The notes below the pieces were generated by a model. The model saw nothing but the letters and a program-made list of their open reading frames with translations, made no database searches and was not told where the DNA came from. Shown here piece after piece: positions 43,081 to 51,040 of a DNA stretch of 64,000 bases. This stretch comes from Cephaloticoccus capnophilus. Lineage in GTDB: Bacteria; Verrucomicrobiota; Verrucomicrobiia; Opitutales; Opitutaceae. The stretch covers positions 1 through 64,000 of the forward strand of contig NZ_LSZP01000009.1 in NCBI RefSeq assembly GCF_001580045.1. The letters run 5' to 3'. Positions within the stretch are counted from its first letter, which is position 1, and every line of letters starts with the position of its first letter. A program made the position numbers and the translations under genes.

Positions 43081-44586
43081 TCAATGATCCTTACGCAGGT
43101 TGCTTGGCGGGAGGTTTAAGGCCTCGCGGTATTTGGTTACGGTGCGGCGGGCGAGGTGTAGGCCGCGTTCGCGCAGTTTTTCCACAATCGCTTGGTCGCT
43201 TAGGGGAGCGTCCCGATCTTCGGCCGCGATGAGGTCGGCAATCCATTCTTTTACGCTGGTGTTGGCGACTGGGGTTCCGCTGTCGGCTTGGTAGCCGGTA
43301 GTGAAAAAGTAGCGCAGCGGGAAGAGGCCGTGTGGGGTTTTGATAAACTTGTTGGCCGCGGCACGGCTGACAGTCGTTTCGTGCACGCCGAGTCGCTCGG
43401 CGAGTTCGCCCATTGTGAGCGGTTTTAGGTGGGTCGGGCCGTGCTCAAAAAATGCGTGTTGGAGTGTGAGCAATTCACGGGCGAGGCGTTCGAGCGTGTG
43501 TTGGCGTTGTTCAATCGAGTCGATGAGTGTGCGTCCGGCCCGCATGCGTTCGCGCAGGTAGTCGCGTTCGCTTTCGGCCAGTGTGCCTTTGGCGATGAGG
43601 TCGCGATAGGTGGCGGAGATGCGCAGGCGGGGGATGTAGCGGCGGTTGAGCATGAGTTGCCACTGGCGGTCGGAGTCGCGCCACACCTCGATGTCGGGCT
43701 CGATGATTTGATTACTGTCGGCGGCGAAGCGGCGGCCGGGCGCGGTGTCGAGTCGTCCGATGAGTTCGATGGCGCGCTGCACCGCTTCAGGGCTCGCGCC
43801 AAGTGCACGGGTGAGTTCGCCGATTCGGCGGCGGGTGAGCAGCTCGAACTGCTCGGCAATGATTCGCTCTGCGAGCGCGAAGCTCGCTGCGCTTTCCTCG
43901 CTGTGCTCCGCCGGCAAATCTTGGTCAGCGGTCTTGTGGCGGAGTTGGAGTAAGAGGCATTCGGGGAGCGAGCGTGCGCCGATGCCGGGTGGGTCGAAAT
44001 TGCGGAGCGCTTCGGCAGCGGTGCTGATGTCGCTGAGCGCGAGGCCCGATTGGGCGGCGGCGTCTTCGAGCGATTGGCTAAGGAAGCCGCGTTCGTCGAG
44101 CGCACCGATTAAGTAGTCGAGTGCGCGCTGTTGTGCGGGCGAGAGGTCGGCGAGTGCGGCTTGTGCGGCGAGCTGTTCGTAGAGTGAAGGCGCGGCCACG
44201 AGCGAGTCGAAGAAGTGCTGTCTGCGCTCGGCATCGGCATTCGAGTAAGGTTGCTGCGTGTCGGAGCCGGAGGGCAGGAGCGGTTCGCCACTTTTCGCAA
44301 AATCGAGTTCAGCGGGCGAGGGCAGCGTGGACTCGTTTTCGGTAGATGGGCTTCCGGCTTCGGCGTGGCCACTCGGTGGTGTGGGCGGGGCGTCGAGGCT
44401 GATTGAGTCCGAATCGCTTGGGAGTTCTTCGAGCGTGGGATTTTTTTGCAGCTCTTCCTGTATCTCGGCGTGTAGGTCGATGGCGGCGACTTGTAGGAGC
44501 TTGAGTGCTTGGCGCATCTGCGGCGCGAGCACGAGGGACTGCGTCTGCCGCTGCTCTTGGGAGTGATAAAATTCTGGGGCTGCCAC
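43081..44586 (-). CDS. rpoN: RNA polymerase sigma-54 factor
   Basis: Directs transcription from -24/-12 promoters with AAA+ activators. It has 501 residues: region I with a Gln/Leu-rich start (QTQSLVLAPQMRQALKLLQ), an acidic region II, the core-binding domain, a helix-turn-helix (MGELAERLGVHETTVSRAAA) and the C-terminal RpoN box ARRTVTKYRE. GTG start at 44586. No activator gene is in the window. Confidence 0.95.
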   Translation of the reverse strand: MAAPEFYHSQEQRQTQSLVLAPQMRQALKLLQVAAIDLHAEIQEELQKNPTLEELPSDSDSISLDAPPTPPSGHAEAGSPSTENESTLPSPAELDFAKSGEPLLPSGSDTQQPYSNADAERRQHFFDSLVAAPSLYEQLAAQAALADLSPAQQRALDYLIGALDERGFLSQSLEDAAAQSGLALSDISTAAEALRNFDPPGIGARSLPECLLLQLRHKTADQDLPAEHSEESAASFALAERIIAEQFELLTRRRIGELTRALGASPEAVQRAIELIGRLDTAPGRRFAADSNQIIEPDIEVWRDSDRQWQLMLNRRYIPRLRISATYRDLIAKGTLAESERDYLRERMRAGRTLIDSIEQRQHTLERLARELLTLQHAFFEHGPTHLKPLTMGELAERLGVHETTVSRAAANKFIKTPHGLFPLRYFFTTGYQADSGTPVANTSVKEWIADLIAAEDRDAPLSDQAIVEKLRERGLHLARRTVTKYREALNLPPSNLRKDH

Positions 44587-44695
44587 AGTGGGTTGCGGGC
44601 CGATTTATTTGGCGAGTCGGCGGCGTAGGCGCGGCTTCTGGCCGCGCGGCGCATTAGTGAGTCGAGTGAGCAGGCGGCATCGAGAATGCCTCATC

Positions 44696-45028
44696 TTAGC
44701 TGAAAGACTTACCGCAGCCGCAGGTCGATTTGGCATTGGGGTTTTGGATTTCGAAGCCTTTTCCCTGTAGGCCATCGTCGAAGTCGATACGGCTGCCGCT
44801 CATATGTGCGAGGCTGTCGGCGTCGATGAGGAGGCGCACGCCTTCGCTTTCGATTTCGGTGTCGCCGTCCTTCGGCGCATCGAAAGACATGCCGTATTGG
44901 TGGCCGGAGCAGCCGCCGTTTTCGACGAGGACGCGCAGCAACTGCTTATCATCCGCAGCAGTCGTTGCGGTGTTGGCTTCTTGCATGAGGCGGATCTGAG
45001 CGGCAGCACGGGGCGTTAGCGTAATCAT
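44696..45028 (-). CDS. erpA: Iron-sulfur cluster insertion protein (IscA/ErpA family)
   Basis: An A-type Fe-S carrier of 110 residues: ITLTPRAAAQIRLMQE at the start and the three conserved Cys in NGGCSGHQYGM and STCGCGKSF. It transfers clusters to apo-enzymes. The ATG at 45028 gives the family N-terminus. ErpA versus IscA cannot be settled from sequence alone; no isc or suf genes are nearby. Confidence 0.88.
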   Translation of the reverse strand: MITLTPRAAAQIRLMQEANTATTAADDKQLLRVLVENGGCSGHQYGMSFDAPKDGDTEIESEGVRLLIDADSLAHMSGSRIDFDDGLQGKGFEIQNPNAKSTCGCGKSFS

Positions 45029-45196
45029 ACGTGCGCGGAAATTGTTCGGAGGCGTTTTCCTGTCAACGGGTCGCAGGTTCTTTCGTGCAGCGGCGCGACT
45101 GACGACGTGCACAGGACAGCCCTAGCCGCCAAGGCGGACGCACTTGGCGCTGCCGAGCCGTCGTCACGTGTTGGCGCGTCGTCAGAAGCGGATTTC

Positions 45197-45904
45197 CTAC
45201 TGGGTGACGGTGCATTGGTGCAGCGCGACGATGCCGCCGGTCATCCGTGTGGCGCGCACATCTGCGAAACCGGCTTCACGAATCTCGGCGGCGAGCGCGA
45301 GGTGGTCGGGGAATTCCTCAATTGTTTCGTTTAAATAGCGGTAGGCGGCGCGGTCACGTGTGACGAGTCCGGCGAGCGGCGGTAGGATGTGCCGCAGGTA
45401 GAAAAGGTAGAGCGGGCGAAACCAGCCCCACGCTTGCGAAAACTCCAACACGTAGAGTCGTCCGCCGGGCCGCAGCACGCGGCGCATTTCGCAAAGTGCA
45501 CGGTGACGGTCGGCCATGTTACGCAGCCCAAAGGAGATGGTGACCGCATCCACGCAGGCGTCGGGCAGCGGCAGGTTTAGGCCGTCGCCCTGTAAAAAAC
45601 GGAGCGACGGGTAGGCCGCGTTACCGCCTGCTGCGGCTTTCTTGGCCTCTGCTTGGTCGAGCATGGGTTGGCAAAAGTCCATGCCCGAAACCTCGACTCC
45701 GGGCATGGCGCGGCACAGCGCAAAGGCGACATCGCCGCTGCCGGTTGCCAGGTCGAGGACATCGCGCGGCGCGGCGCGGCGGACGCGCCGCACGAGTCGC
45801 CACCGCCACCAAAGGTCAGTGCCACCGCTGAGCAAGCGATTGGCCAAGTCGTAGCGCAGCGCGATACGGGCGAACATTGAGTTTACGGCTTGTGGGTCGG
45901 GCAT
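45197..45904 (-). CDS. ubiE: Demethylmenaquinone/ubiquinone C-methyltransferase
   Basis: SAM-dependent methyltransferase for the last step of menaquinone (MenG) synthesis. A 235-residue protein with ALRYDLANRLLSGGTDLWWR, the SAM motif VLDLATGSGDVAF, FGLRNMADRHRALCEMRRVL and RPGGRLYVLEFSQ. Verrucomicrobiota generally use menaquinone, so the MenG role is favoured. The frame continues upstream to 46075 without family similarity; the ATG at 45904 fits. Divergent from the HU-like gene. Confidence 0.9.
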   Translation of the reverse strand: MPDPQAVNSMFARIALRYDLANRLLSGGTDLWWRWRLVRRVRRAAPRDVLDLATGSGDVAFALCRAMPGVEVSGMDFCQPMLDQAEAKKAAAGGNAAYPSLRFLQGDGLNLPLPDACVDAVTISFGLRNMADRHRALCEMRRVLRPGGRLYVLEFSQAWGWFRPLYLFYLRHILPPLAGLVTRDRAAYRYLNETIEEFPDHLALAAEIREAGFADVRATRMTGGIVALHQCTVTQ

Positions 45905-46096
45905 GGCGTCGTCGGGCGGAGAAGCGCGGTAGGCTGCAAGAGGAGTCGCAGAGAAAAAGAGGCGCAGACTGTGCGATGCAATTCGGAGCGAGTGCGAGTC
46001 ATATTCAAATTGACGCAATCGAGGAACTGTTAATGGTTTAGCCATTGCTTTACTCTGTTCTCCCGAATCTCCCAACCGCTAGCGAAAGGAATAGTC

Positions 46097-46435
46097 ATGT
46101 CTAACAACCTCACGAAACGAGAGATCGTGCTCGAAATCTACAAGAAGACTGCGTTCCCCCAAAAGCAGATCGTCGACACCGTGCAGCTCACTCTCGACAT
46201 CATCCAGAAGGCCCTCGCCAAAGGGCGCAACGTGGAGTTGCGAAACTTCGGGGTGCTAGAGGTACAGGTGCGCAAGTCGCGTGTCGGGCGTAACCCCAAC
46301 AAGCCCGAGCGCGAAGTCGTCATCCCGCGCCGCGCCGTCGTGAAGTTTAAGTCCGGCAAAATGCTGAAACAGCAGCTCAAGAAAATCGACCTGAGCAAAC
46401 TAAAGTCGGCGGACAGCGAGTCGGACGACGATTGA
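46097..46435 (+). CDS. HU/IHF-family DNA-bending protein
   Basis: A 112-residue nucleoid protein: LTKREIVLEIYKKTAFPQKQ, GRNVELRNFGVLEVQVRK and the DNA-binding arm with RVGRNPNKPEREVVIPRR. The Pro at the arm tip inserts into the minor groove in this family. About 20 extra residues form an acidic C-terminal tail (SADSESDDD), longer than in classical HU. It has a good ribosome site (AAAGGA about 7 bases upstream), one of the clearer ones here. Confidence 0.93.
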   Translation: MSNNLTKREIVLEIYKKTAFPQKQIVDTVQLTLDIIQKALAKGRNVELRNFGVLEVQVRKSRVGRNPNKPEREVVIPRRAVVKFKSGKMLKQQLKKIDLSKLKSADSESDDD

Positions 46436-46455
46436 GCCCCTGAAAAGGAGGGGCT
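46435..46455 (+). terminator. Stem-loop directly after the HU-like gene
   Basis: AGCCCCT-gaaaagg-AGGGGCT, a 7-bp stem starting in the stop codon. No T-tract follows, so termination efficiency is uncertain. Confidence 0.5.
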
Positions 46456-46793
46456 GTGACCGTAACCAAGACGGCGGCGCGCCCGCGGCTTCGTCGTCTA
46501 TAGATCGGGCCCATAAATAAACTACGTTTATGGGATTCAGGCGATGCTGTCGGTCATGCCGCATGCATCTATTTGCGGGCCGGATCAATGGGCCGATCCC
46601 GACTTTGCTATCCGAAGTGCCAAAGGAAGCAGCGCTTTTCATATGAATCGGGAGGGCAGGCGCCCTATGCGCGCTCGGGGGAGCGGCCCGAGTGTCGCCC
46701 TGCGTTTAAGCGAGTATCAAACGCGTCTACTCTTCCTCTTTGCCAAAAAAGGAGTGACGAGCGAGCAGGCCGCTTTGCAAGGTCGTCGCCCTT
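46456..46793. other. Intergenic region upstream of hisS
   Basis: Several ORFs cross it but none looks like a protein. A hairpin CCCATAAA-taaactacg-TTTATGGG lies at 46510-46534. Nothing resembling a T-box or tRNA was recognised. Confidence 0.4.
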
Positions 46794-48101
46794 ATGTCGG
46801 CTTTTCAGACCCTGCCCGGATTTCGCGAGTTTTACCCCGAGGAGCTTCTTCGGCGCAACTACCTGTTCCGGCTTTGGCGGCAGACTGCTGTGAACTTCGG
46901 CTTCAGCGAATACGATGCGCCGGTGCTCGAAGCGCTCGAGCTCTACAAGGCCAAGTCGGGCGACGAAATTGAGGCACAGCTTTTCAGCTTTACCGACAAG
47001 GGCGGGCGTGCCGTGACGTTGCGGCCCGAGATGACGCCGACCGTGTGCCGCCTAGTCGGCGCAAAGGCCAACGCGCTCAAGCGGCCCATCAAATGGTTTA
47101 GCATCGGCGAGTTTTACCGCTACGAGCGGATGCAGCGCGGTCGCGGTCGCTGCTTTTTTCAGTTTAACGCTGACATTTTTGGCGAGCCGGGCGTGGAGGC
47201 TGAGAGCGAGCTAATCGGACTTTTGGTGCAAAATCTCTGCGCCTTTGGGCTCACAGAGGCGGACTTTTTTGTGCGGCTAAGCGACCGTGATTTGTGGGTG
47301 TATTACTTGAGTGCACTCGGGCTCGATGAGCCGCGTATCAAGGCCGTCCTTACGGCGGTCGATCGCTACGAAAAACACGGTGAAGCCGCGTTTAAGGCGT
47401 ATGCGGAAGTGTTTGGGGAAATCCCTGCTGAGCTGAAAACGCGAGTCGTGGAGTTCCTTGGCGTGAAGTCGCTCGACGGGTTGGAAGCCATACTCGCTGC
47501 GCTGGGCGACGAACGGATCGTTGCCCGTTTGGGCGAGTGGCGAAAACTCCTGGGTAATCTCGAGGCGATGGGACTCTCGCGATTTGTGCAGGTCGATTTA
47601 GGCGTGGTGCGCGGGCTCGCTTACTACACGGGCTTTGTCTTCGAGGCCTTTGACCGAAAGGGCGAGTTGCGCGCAATCGCGGGCGGTGGCCGTTACAACG
47701 ACTTGTTGGGGAAACTCGGCTATGCAGACATGCCTGCGGTGGGTTTTGCGATTGGCGATATGACCTTTGCGCTGCTCCTAGAGCAACGCGGGCTAATGCC
47801 GCCGCTACTTAGCGCGCCCGATGTGTATTGCGTGATTGGTGACGGCGAGGCCGAGCGACATGCCGCACTCGGGGCGATTCAGTCACTGCGCGCCTCTGGG
47901 TTGCGGGTGGAGTATTCGCTAAAGCCGCTGGCCTTCGGAAAACAGTTTCGGGCGGCGACGGATGCGGGGGCGCGGATCGCGCTGATTTTTGGCGGCGACG
48001 AAGTGGCGCGCGGCGTCCTAAAACTGCGCGACTTAAACGAGCGCAGCGAACGCGAAGTGCCGCTTGCCGCTGTAATCGAGAGCGTCCGCTCCGCGTTTTG
48101 A
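46794..48101 (+). CDS. hisS: Histidyl-tRNA synthetase
   Basis: Class II synthetase of 435 residues. Motif 1 lies around FGFSEYDAPVLEALELY, then LRPEMTPTVCRLV, motif 2 FYRYERMQRGRGRCFFQFNAD, the His-specific loops GLAYYTGFVFEAF and GGGRYNDLLGKLG, and motif 3 VGFAIGDMTFALLLEQ. A C-terminal anticodon domain (VYCVIGDGEAERHAALGAIQ) is present, supporting a true synthetase rather than HisZ. Confidence 0.9.
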   Translation: MSAFQTLPGFREFYPEELLRRNYLFRLWRQTAVNFGFSEYDAPVLEALELYKAKSGDEIEAQLFSFTDKGGRAVTLRPEMTPTVCRLVGAKANALKRPIKWFSIGEFYRYERMQRGRGRCFFQFNADIFGEPGVEAESELIGLLVQNLCAFGLTEADFFVRLSDRDLWVYYLSALGLDEPRIKAVLTAVDRYEKHGEAAFKAYAEVFGEIPAELKTRVVEFLGVKSLDGLEAILAALGDERIVARLGEWRKLLGNLEAMGLSRFVQVDLGVVRGLAYYTGFVFEAFDRKGELRAIAGGGRYNDLLGKLGYADMPAVGFAIGDMTFALLLEQRGLMPPLLSAPDVYCVIGDGEAERHAALGAIQSLRASGLRVEYSLKPLAFGKQFRAATDAGARIALIFGGDEVARGVLKLRDLNERSEREVPLAAVIESVRSAF

Positions 48102-48132
48102 GCTACGTAGTCTGCCCCTCGATACGTAGCTC
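48100..48132 (+). terminator. Hairpin at the hisS stop codon
   Basis: GAGCTACGTA (48100-48109) pairs perfectly with TACGTAGCTC (48123-48132) around a 13-base loop. The first bases overlap the TGA stop. No T-tract follows; probably a transcript-end stem. Confidence 0.45.
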
Positions 48133-48188
48133 GGCGACTACGCAGCCCATTGACGGAGCGGACTGTCGGCGGCTCGACTGCGCAGCCT

Positions 48189-49058
48189 ATGCGTTCCCTT
48201 TTTGTCTGTTCTTTGCTTTCACTGTTATTGGGGCAGTTTGCCGTACAGGTTCGTGCCGATTCGGATGGCGACGGTTCGCACGAGTTTTCCGAGCCGCGAT
48301 CGCTGAAGCTCGATTACTCAGGTGTGCGTTGTGTGGTCTTTAATGTTAGGGAAAACAAACTACGCGTAGACGCCTCCCCGCATCCGCAGCCCGTGCTCTC
48401 AGGCTATGTCTGCGCGACGAGCGAAGCGCAGTTGGCCAAGCTGACGCTGCAGCAAGAGCGGCAGGGCGACCGGCTATTGGTGAGTCTGCTGCGAGAGGAG
48501 GCAGAGGTGAAAGATAAGGAGCAGCCGCCGAGCGACTCCTTGCGGAGCTATGGCTACATGGACTTGCGAGTGGCGGTGCCCTTAGAAATCGGGGTCGAGG
48601 TGAATGTGACTTCGGGCGATGCTTGGGTGACGGGCGCGCATTCGCTTACGGCTAAAGTCGGCTCGGGCGAGCTCGAGGCGCGGCGGATCCCGGGCGCAGT
48701 GATCCTGAGTGTCGGCTCGGGAGAAGTGGAGTTGCGCGACATTGGTTCACTCACGGTGGGCTCGATCGGTTCGGGCGAAGTGGATGTCGAAAATGTGCGC
48801 GGACTCGTGCGAGTGAATAGCATCGGCTCCGGGGCTTTCGACCTAGAAGGGGCCGATGGCGATGTGAAGATTGAGGCCGTCGGTAACGGCGAAGTGGATC
48901 TCGAGCGTGTGCGTGGCAGCGTGACGGTGGGCTCACTCGGAGCAGGGGATCTGGAAGTCGAGGACGTGGCCGGAGATTTTATAGTAAAGGAGCGCGGGCA
49001 TGGACGAGTCGAGTGGCGGCGAGTTGGCGGCGTAGTGGAAATCCCACAACAGCGCTGA
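48189..49058 (+). CDS. Secreted beta-helix-like protein with GSGE repeats (DUF4097/adhesin-like)
   Basis: A 289-residue protein with a signal peptide (LFVCSLLSLLLGQFAVQVRA) and a C-terminal half built of about ten short repeats of the form xVGSGEVEL, alternating buried and exposed residues, as in DUF4097/DUF2807 putative adhesins that form a beta-solenoid. The first half (SLKLDYSGVRCVVFNVRENK) is the usual capping strand region. Location periplasmic or surface; ligand unknown. It stands alone and is followed by repeat copy C. Confidence 0.72.
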   Translation: MRSLFVCSLLSLLLGQFAVQVRADSDGDGSHEFSEPRSLKLDYSGVRCVVFNVRENKLRVDASPHPQPVLSGYVCATSEAQLAKLTLQQERQGDRLLVSLLREEAEVKDKEQPPSDSLRSYGYMDLRVAVPLEIGVEVNVTSGDAWVTGAHSLTAKVGSGELEARRIPGAVILSVGSGEVELRDIGSLTVGSIGSGEVDVENVRGLVRVNSIGSGAFDLEGADGDVKIEAVGNGEVDLERVRGSVTVGSLGAGDLEVEDVAGDFIVKERGHGRVEWRRVGGVVEIPQQR

Positions 49059-49400
49059 GTGACTGCGGTGCCCGACCGCCTCGGCGTCTGTTCCTGTCTC
49101 GCGCGGCCACGCTAATACTTTCCCACTGCGCGTGGGGCGGCGGTCAGTGACCGCTTCCATTCAATTTGGGATTTCGCATCGCGCTATCGCGCGAAAGCGA
49201 AATCCCAAATTTGAAAGCACTCCCCCTGTCGCGTTGCGACAGGGAGGGGAGTCAAAAGGAAAGTAGAGTGATAACCCGTTTGGGCGAGGTGGGGAAAATC
49301 ACTAATAAACACCCGCCGCCAAGTTTGGGCTCCTTTCTACCGAAGGCTTGGTTGCCGTGCGCATGCACGGCAACCAAGCCTTCGGTAAATGGGTGCAGCG

Positions 49401-49499
49401 ATGGACGGCGGGCCGCCAACACTTGACGACGGCTCGGCGACTAAAGTCGTCCTGTGCACGCCGTCAGGCCCGCCGCCAAATAAAACAGCCTGCGGCTGC
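49401..49499 (+). repeat. Nested GGCGGGCC module inserted in copy C
   Basis: Interrupts the right terminal repeat of copy C. It has outer arms GGCGGGCC (49407-49414) and GGCCCGCC (49467-49474), an inner GACGAC/GTCGTC pair (49425-49430 and 49446-49451), and the terminator hairpin at its right side. Diverged fragments lie at 20082-20135, and the terminator part recurs at 12213-12234. Confidence 0.65.
49477..49498 (-). terminator. Intrinsic terminator of the sigma-factor gene, carried by repeat DNA
   Basis: On the minus strand CAGCC-gca-GGCTG is followed by TTTTATTT, the same hairpin as at 12213-12234. It lies about 65 bases beyond the stop codon at 49561. Confidence 0.6.
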
Positions 49500-49537
49500 G
49501 CCCCACGCGTAGTGGAAAATCTGCCTCCGGCGCGGCT

Positions 49538-49563
49538 CGCGTTGCAAACGGGAGCAGATCCTA
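49538..49563 (-). repeat. REP-like module overlapping the sigma-factor stop codon
   Basis: On the minus strand it reads TAGGATCTGCTCCCG, then TTTGCAACGCGAGCCGCG, starting with the stop codon itself. Related to 1165-1190, 13181-13215 and 61377-61402. Confidence 0.6.
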
Positions 49564-50685
49564 ATCGTGAGTTTTGGAGGCGGCGAAATTGCGAAGGGTT
49601 TGGAGGCGTTGGACGCGACGGCGCTCGTCCTCCACCTCGTCCGCACTGCGGATGGCCTCGTGTTTGGCCATGGCCCGCCGTATTTTGTTGAGCGCGAGGT
49701 ATTCGAGCTGGCGGATGCGCTCGCGGGTGACGTGGAAATGGCGGCCCACTTCTTCGAGTGTGAGCGGTTCGCGGCCTTCCAAGCCGAAGCGCAGGCGGAT
49801 GATCTCGGCTTCGCGCTGGTCGAGCGAGGCGATCATTTCGTGCAGGTCGGAGTTTTGGAGGCGGTTGCGGAGGCTGTCGAAGGGGTTGATGGCGTTTTCG
49901 TCGCCGATGATCTCGCCGAGGCTAGAGGAGTCGGAGTCGTCGCCTAGGGGCGCGTCGAGCGAGGCGGGGCGCACGCTGACGCTTCTTAGGTGGGCGACTT
50001 TGGCGGTGGGGATTTGCAGTTCGCGCGCGATTTCTTCGTCAGTGGGTTCGCGGCCTAGCTCTTCGTTGAGGGCCGCCGCCGTGCGCCGCATTTTTGCGAT
50101 TTTATCGACGAGATGGACGGGCAGGCTGATGGTCTTGGACTGGTTGGCGAGTGCGCGCTTGATCGACTGTTTAATCCACCACGCGGCGTAGGTGGAGAGT
50201 TTGCCGCCTTTGGCGGGGTCGAAGCGTTCGACCGCTTTGACGAGGCCGATGTTGCCTTCGGAGATGAGGTCAAGGAGGGGCAGGCCGAAGTCTTTGTAGT
50301 CCATCGCGATTTTCACGACGAGGCGCAGATTGGCCTTAATCATGTGTTCGCGGGCCGCTATGTCGCCTTTTTGGATACGCTCGGCGAGGGCGATTTCTTC
50401 CTGAATGGTGAGGAGCGGGGTTTTGGAGATTTCCTGTAGATAAATCTGCAGGTTGGAGCGCTCGCTGGGCGGGTTGGCCGGTTCAGGCGCGGGCGCGGCG
50501 CGGGCTTCTAAAACAGTGGAGGCTGCGGAGGGAAACTTTGGCGCGGTGTCGAGCGGGGCAGTGATTGGCGAAGCGACTGCGGCGGCTTGGCGCGCAGGGG
50601 GCTTAGTGGGGCTAACGCTAATGCCGTCGTCGCTGGCGGCGGGGCGGTCGGTCGTCTGGCGGGCGAGGGAGGTCTTTGGCAGCAT
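49561..50685 (-). CDS. rpoD: Sigma-70 family RNA polymerase sigma factor (primary type)
   Basis: A 374-residue sigma factor with regions 1.2 (QIYLQEISKTPLLTIQEEIA), 2.1-2.4 (LLDLISEGNIGLVKAVERFD; LSTYAAWWIKQSIKRAL), 3 (LGREPTDEEIARELQIP) and 4 (EIIRLRFGLEGREPLTLEEV; TRERIRQLEYLALNKIRR). It lacks the long region 1.1 of classical RpoD, having a Pro/Ala-rich start instead, so it could be the primary factor or a RpoS-like group 2 factor. The stop codon is the first triplet of a repeat module. Confidence 0.88.
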   Translation of the reverse strand: MLPKTSLARQTTDRPAASDDGISVSPTKPPARQAAAVASPITAPLDTAPKFPSAASTVLEARAAPAPEPANPPSERSNLQIYLQEISKTPLLTIQEEIALAERIQKGDIAAREHMIKANLRLVVKIAMDYKDFGLPLLDLISEGNIGLVKAVERFDPAKGGKLSTYAAWWIKQSIKRALANQSKTISLPVHLVDKIAKMRRTAAALNEELGREPTDEEIARELQIPTAKVAHLRSVSVRPASLDAPLGDDSDSSSLGEIIGDENAINPFDSLRNRLQNSDLHEMIASLDQREAEIIRLRFGLEGREPLTLEEVGRHFHVTRERIRQLEYLALNKIRRAMAKHEAIRSADEVEDERRRVQRLQTLRNFAASKTHD

Positions 50686-50715
50686 AGTGGTATATCCTCT
50701 CTTTTTTAGGATCAC

Positions 50716-51040
50716 TGCCGCACAGTCAGTCGTCCGGCGGTGATGCTGTTATGGTGGGGTTTCTTCTTAGGAAAATTCGATTCCCAGTAGCTTAGGCCGT
50801 TCCCAAATGAGCTTGGGCGTTACTCGAGGGAAGCGAAGCCTAGAATGCCAAAATATGCGTAGTTTGGCGCGCCAATTTGGCCCTGCGGGCTGTGCCACAG
50901 AGGACTCTACGCCCGCGCGATACTTTAGGCACGCTGCAGATTTTGCCTGCTTCGCCGGGCCCCAGCCCTAGCACGGAGCGCACTTTGGGTGCGTCATGCT
51001 GCCGTGCGGGTGTAGGTGTGAATACTTACCGCGGAAATAC
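50716..51040. other. Intergenic region between rpoD and trpE
   Basis: No gene supported. It has an exact 12-bp palindrome TTGGCGCGCCAA (50864-50875) and a short direct repeat AATACTTACC beside the trpE stop (51020s and 51037s). It should hold the sigma-factor promoter near its left edge; no promoter box could be assigned with confidence. Confidence 0.4.

Larger units (their letters stand above)
49123..49515 (+). repeat. Modular palindromic element, copy C (with insertion)
   Basis: Same order as copy B: left end 49123-49161 with palindrome GCGGTCA-g-TGACCGC (49140-49154); stem AATTTGGGATTTC (49163-49175) with complement at 49199-49211; stem CCCTGTCGC-gtt-GCGACAGGG (49224-49244); the GTGATAACCCGTTTGGGC stretch; and a 23-bp hairpin (49338-49387). 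The right terminal repeat is split. AATGGGTGCAGCG ends at 49400 and GCCCCACGCGTAGTGG resumes at 49500, with another module of about 99 bp between them. Confidence 0.85.

Noticed and set aside
46544-46972. ORFs upstream of and overlapping hisS
   Set aside because: Arg/Cys/Ser-rich composition typical of out-of-frame GC-rich DNA, and they overlap a certain gene.
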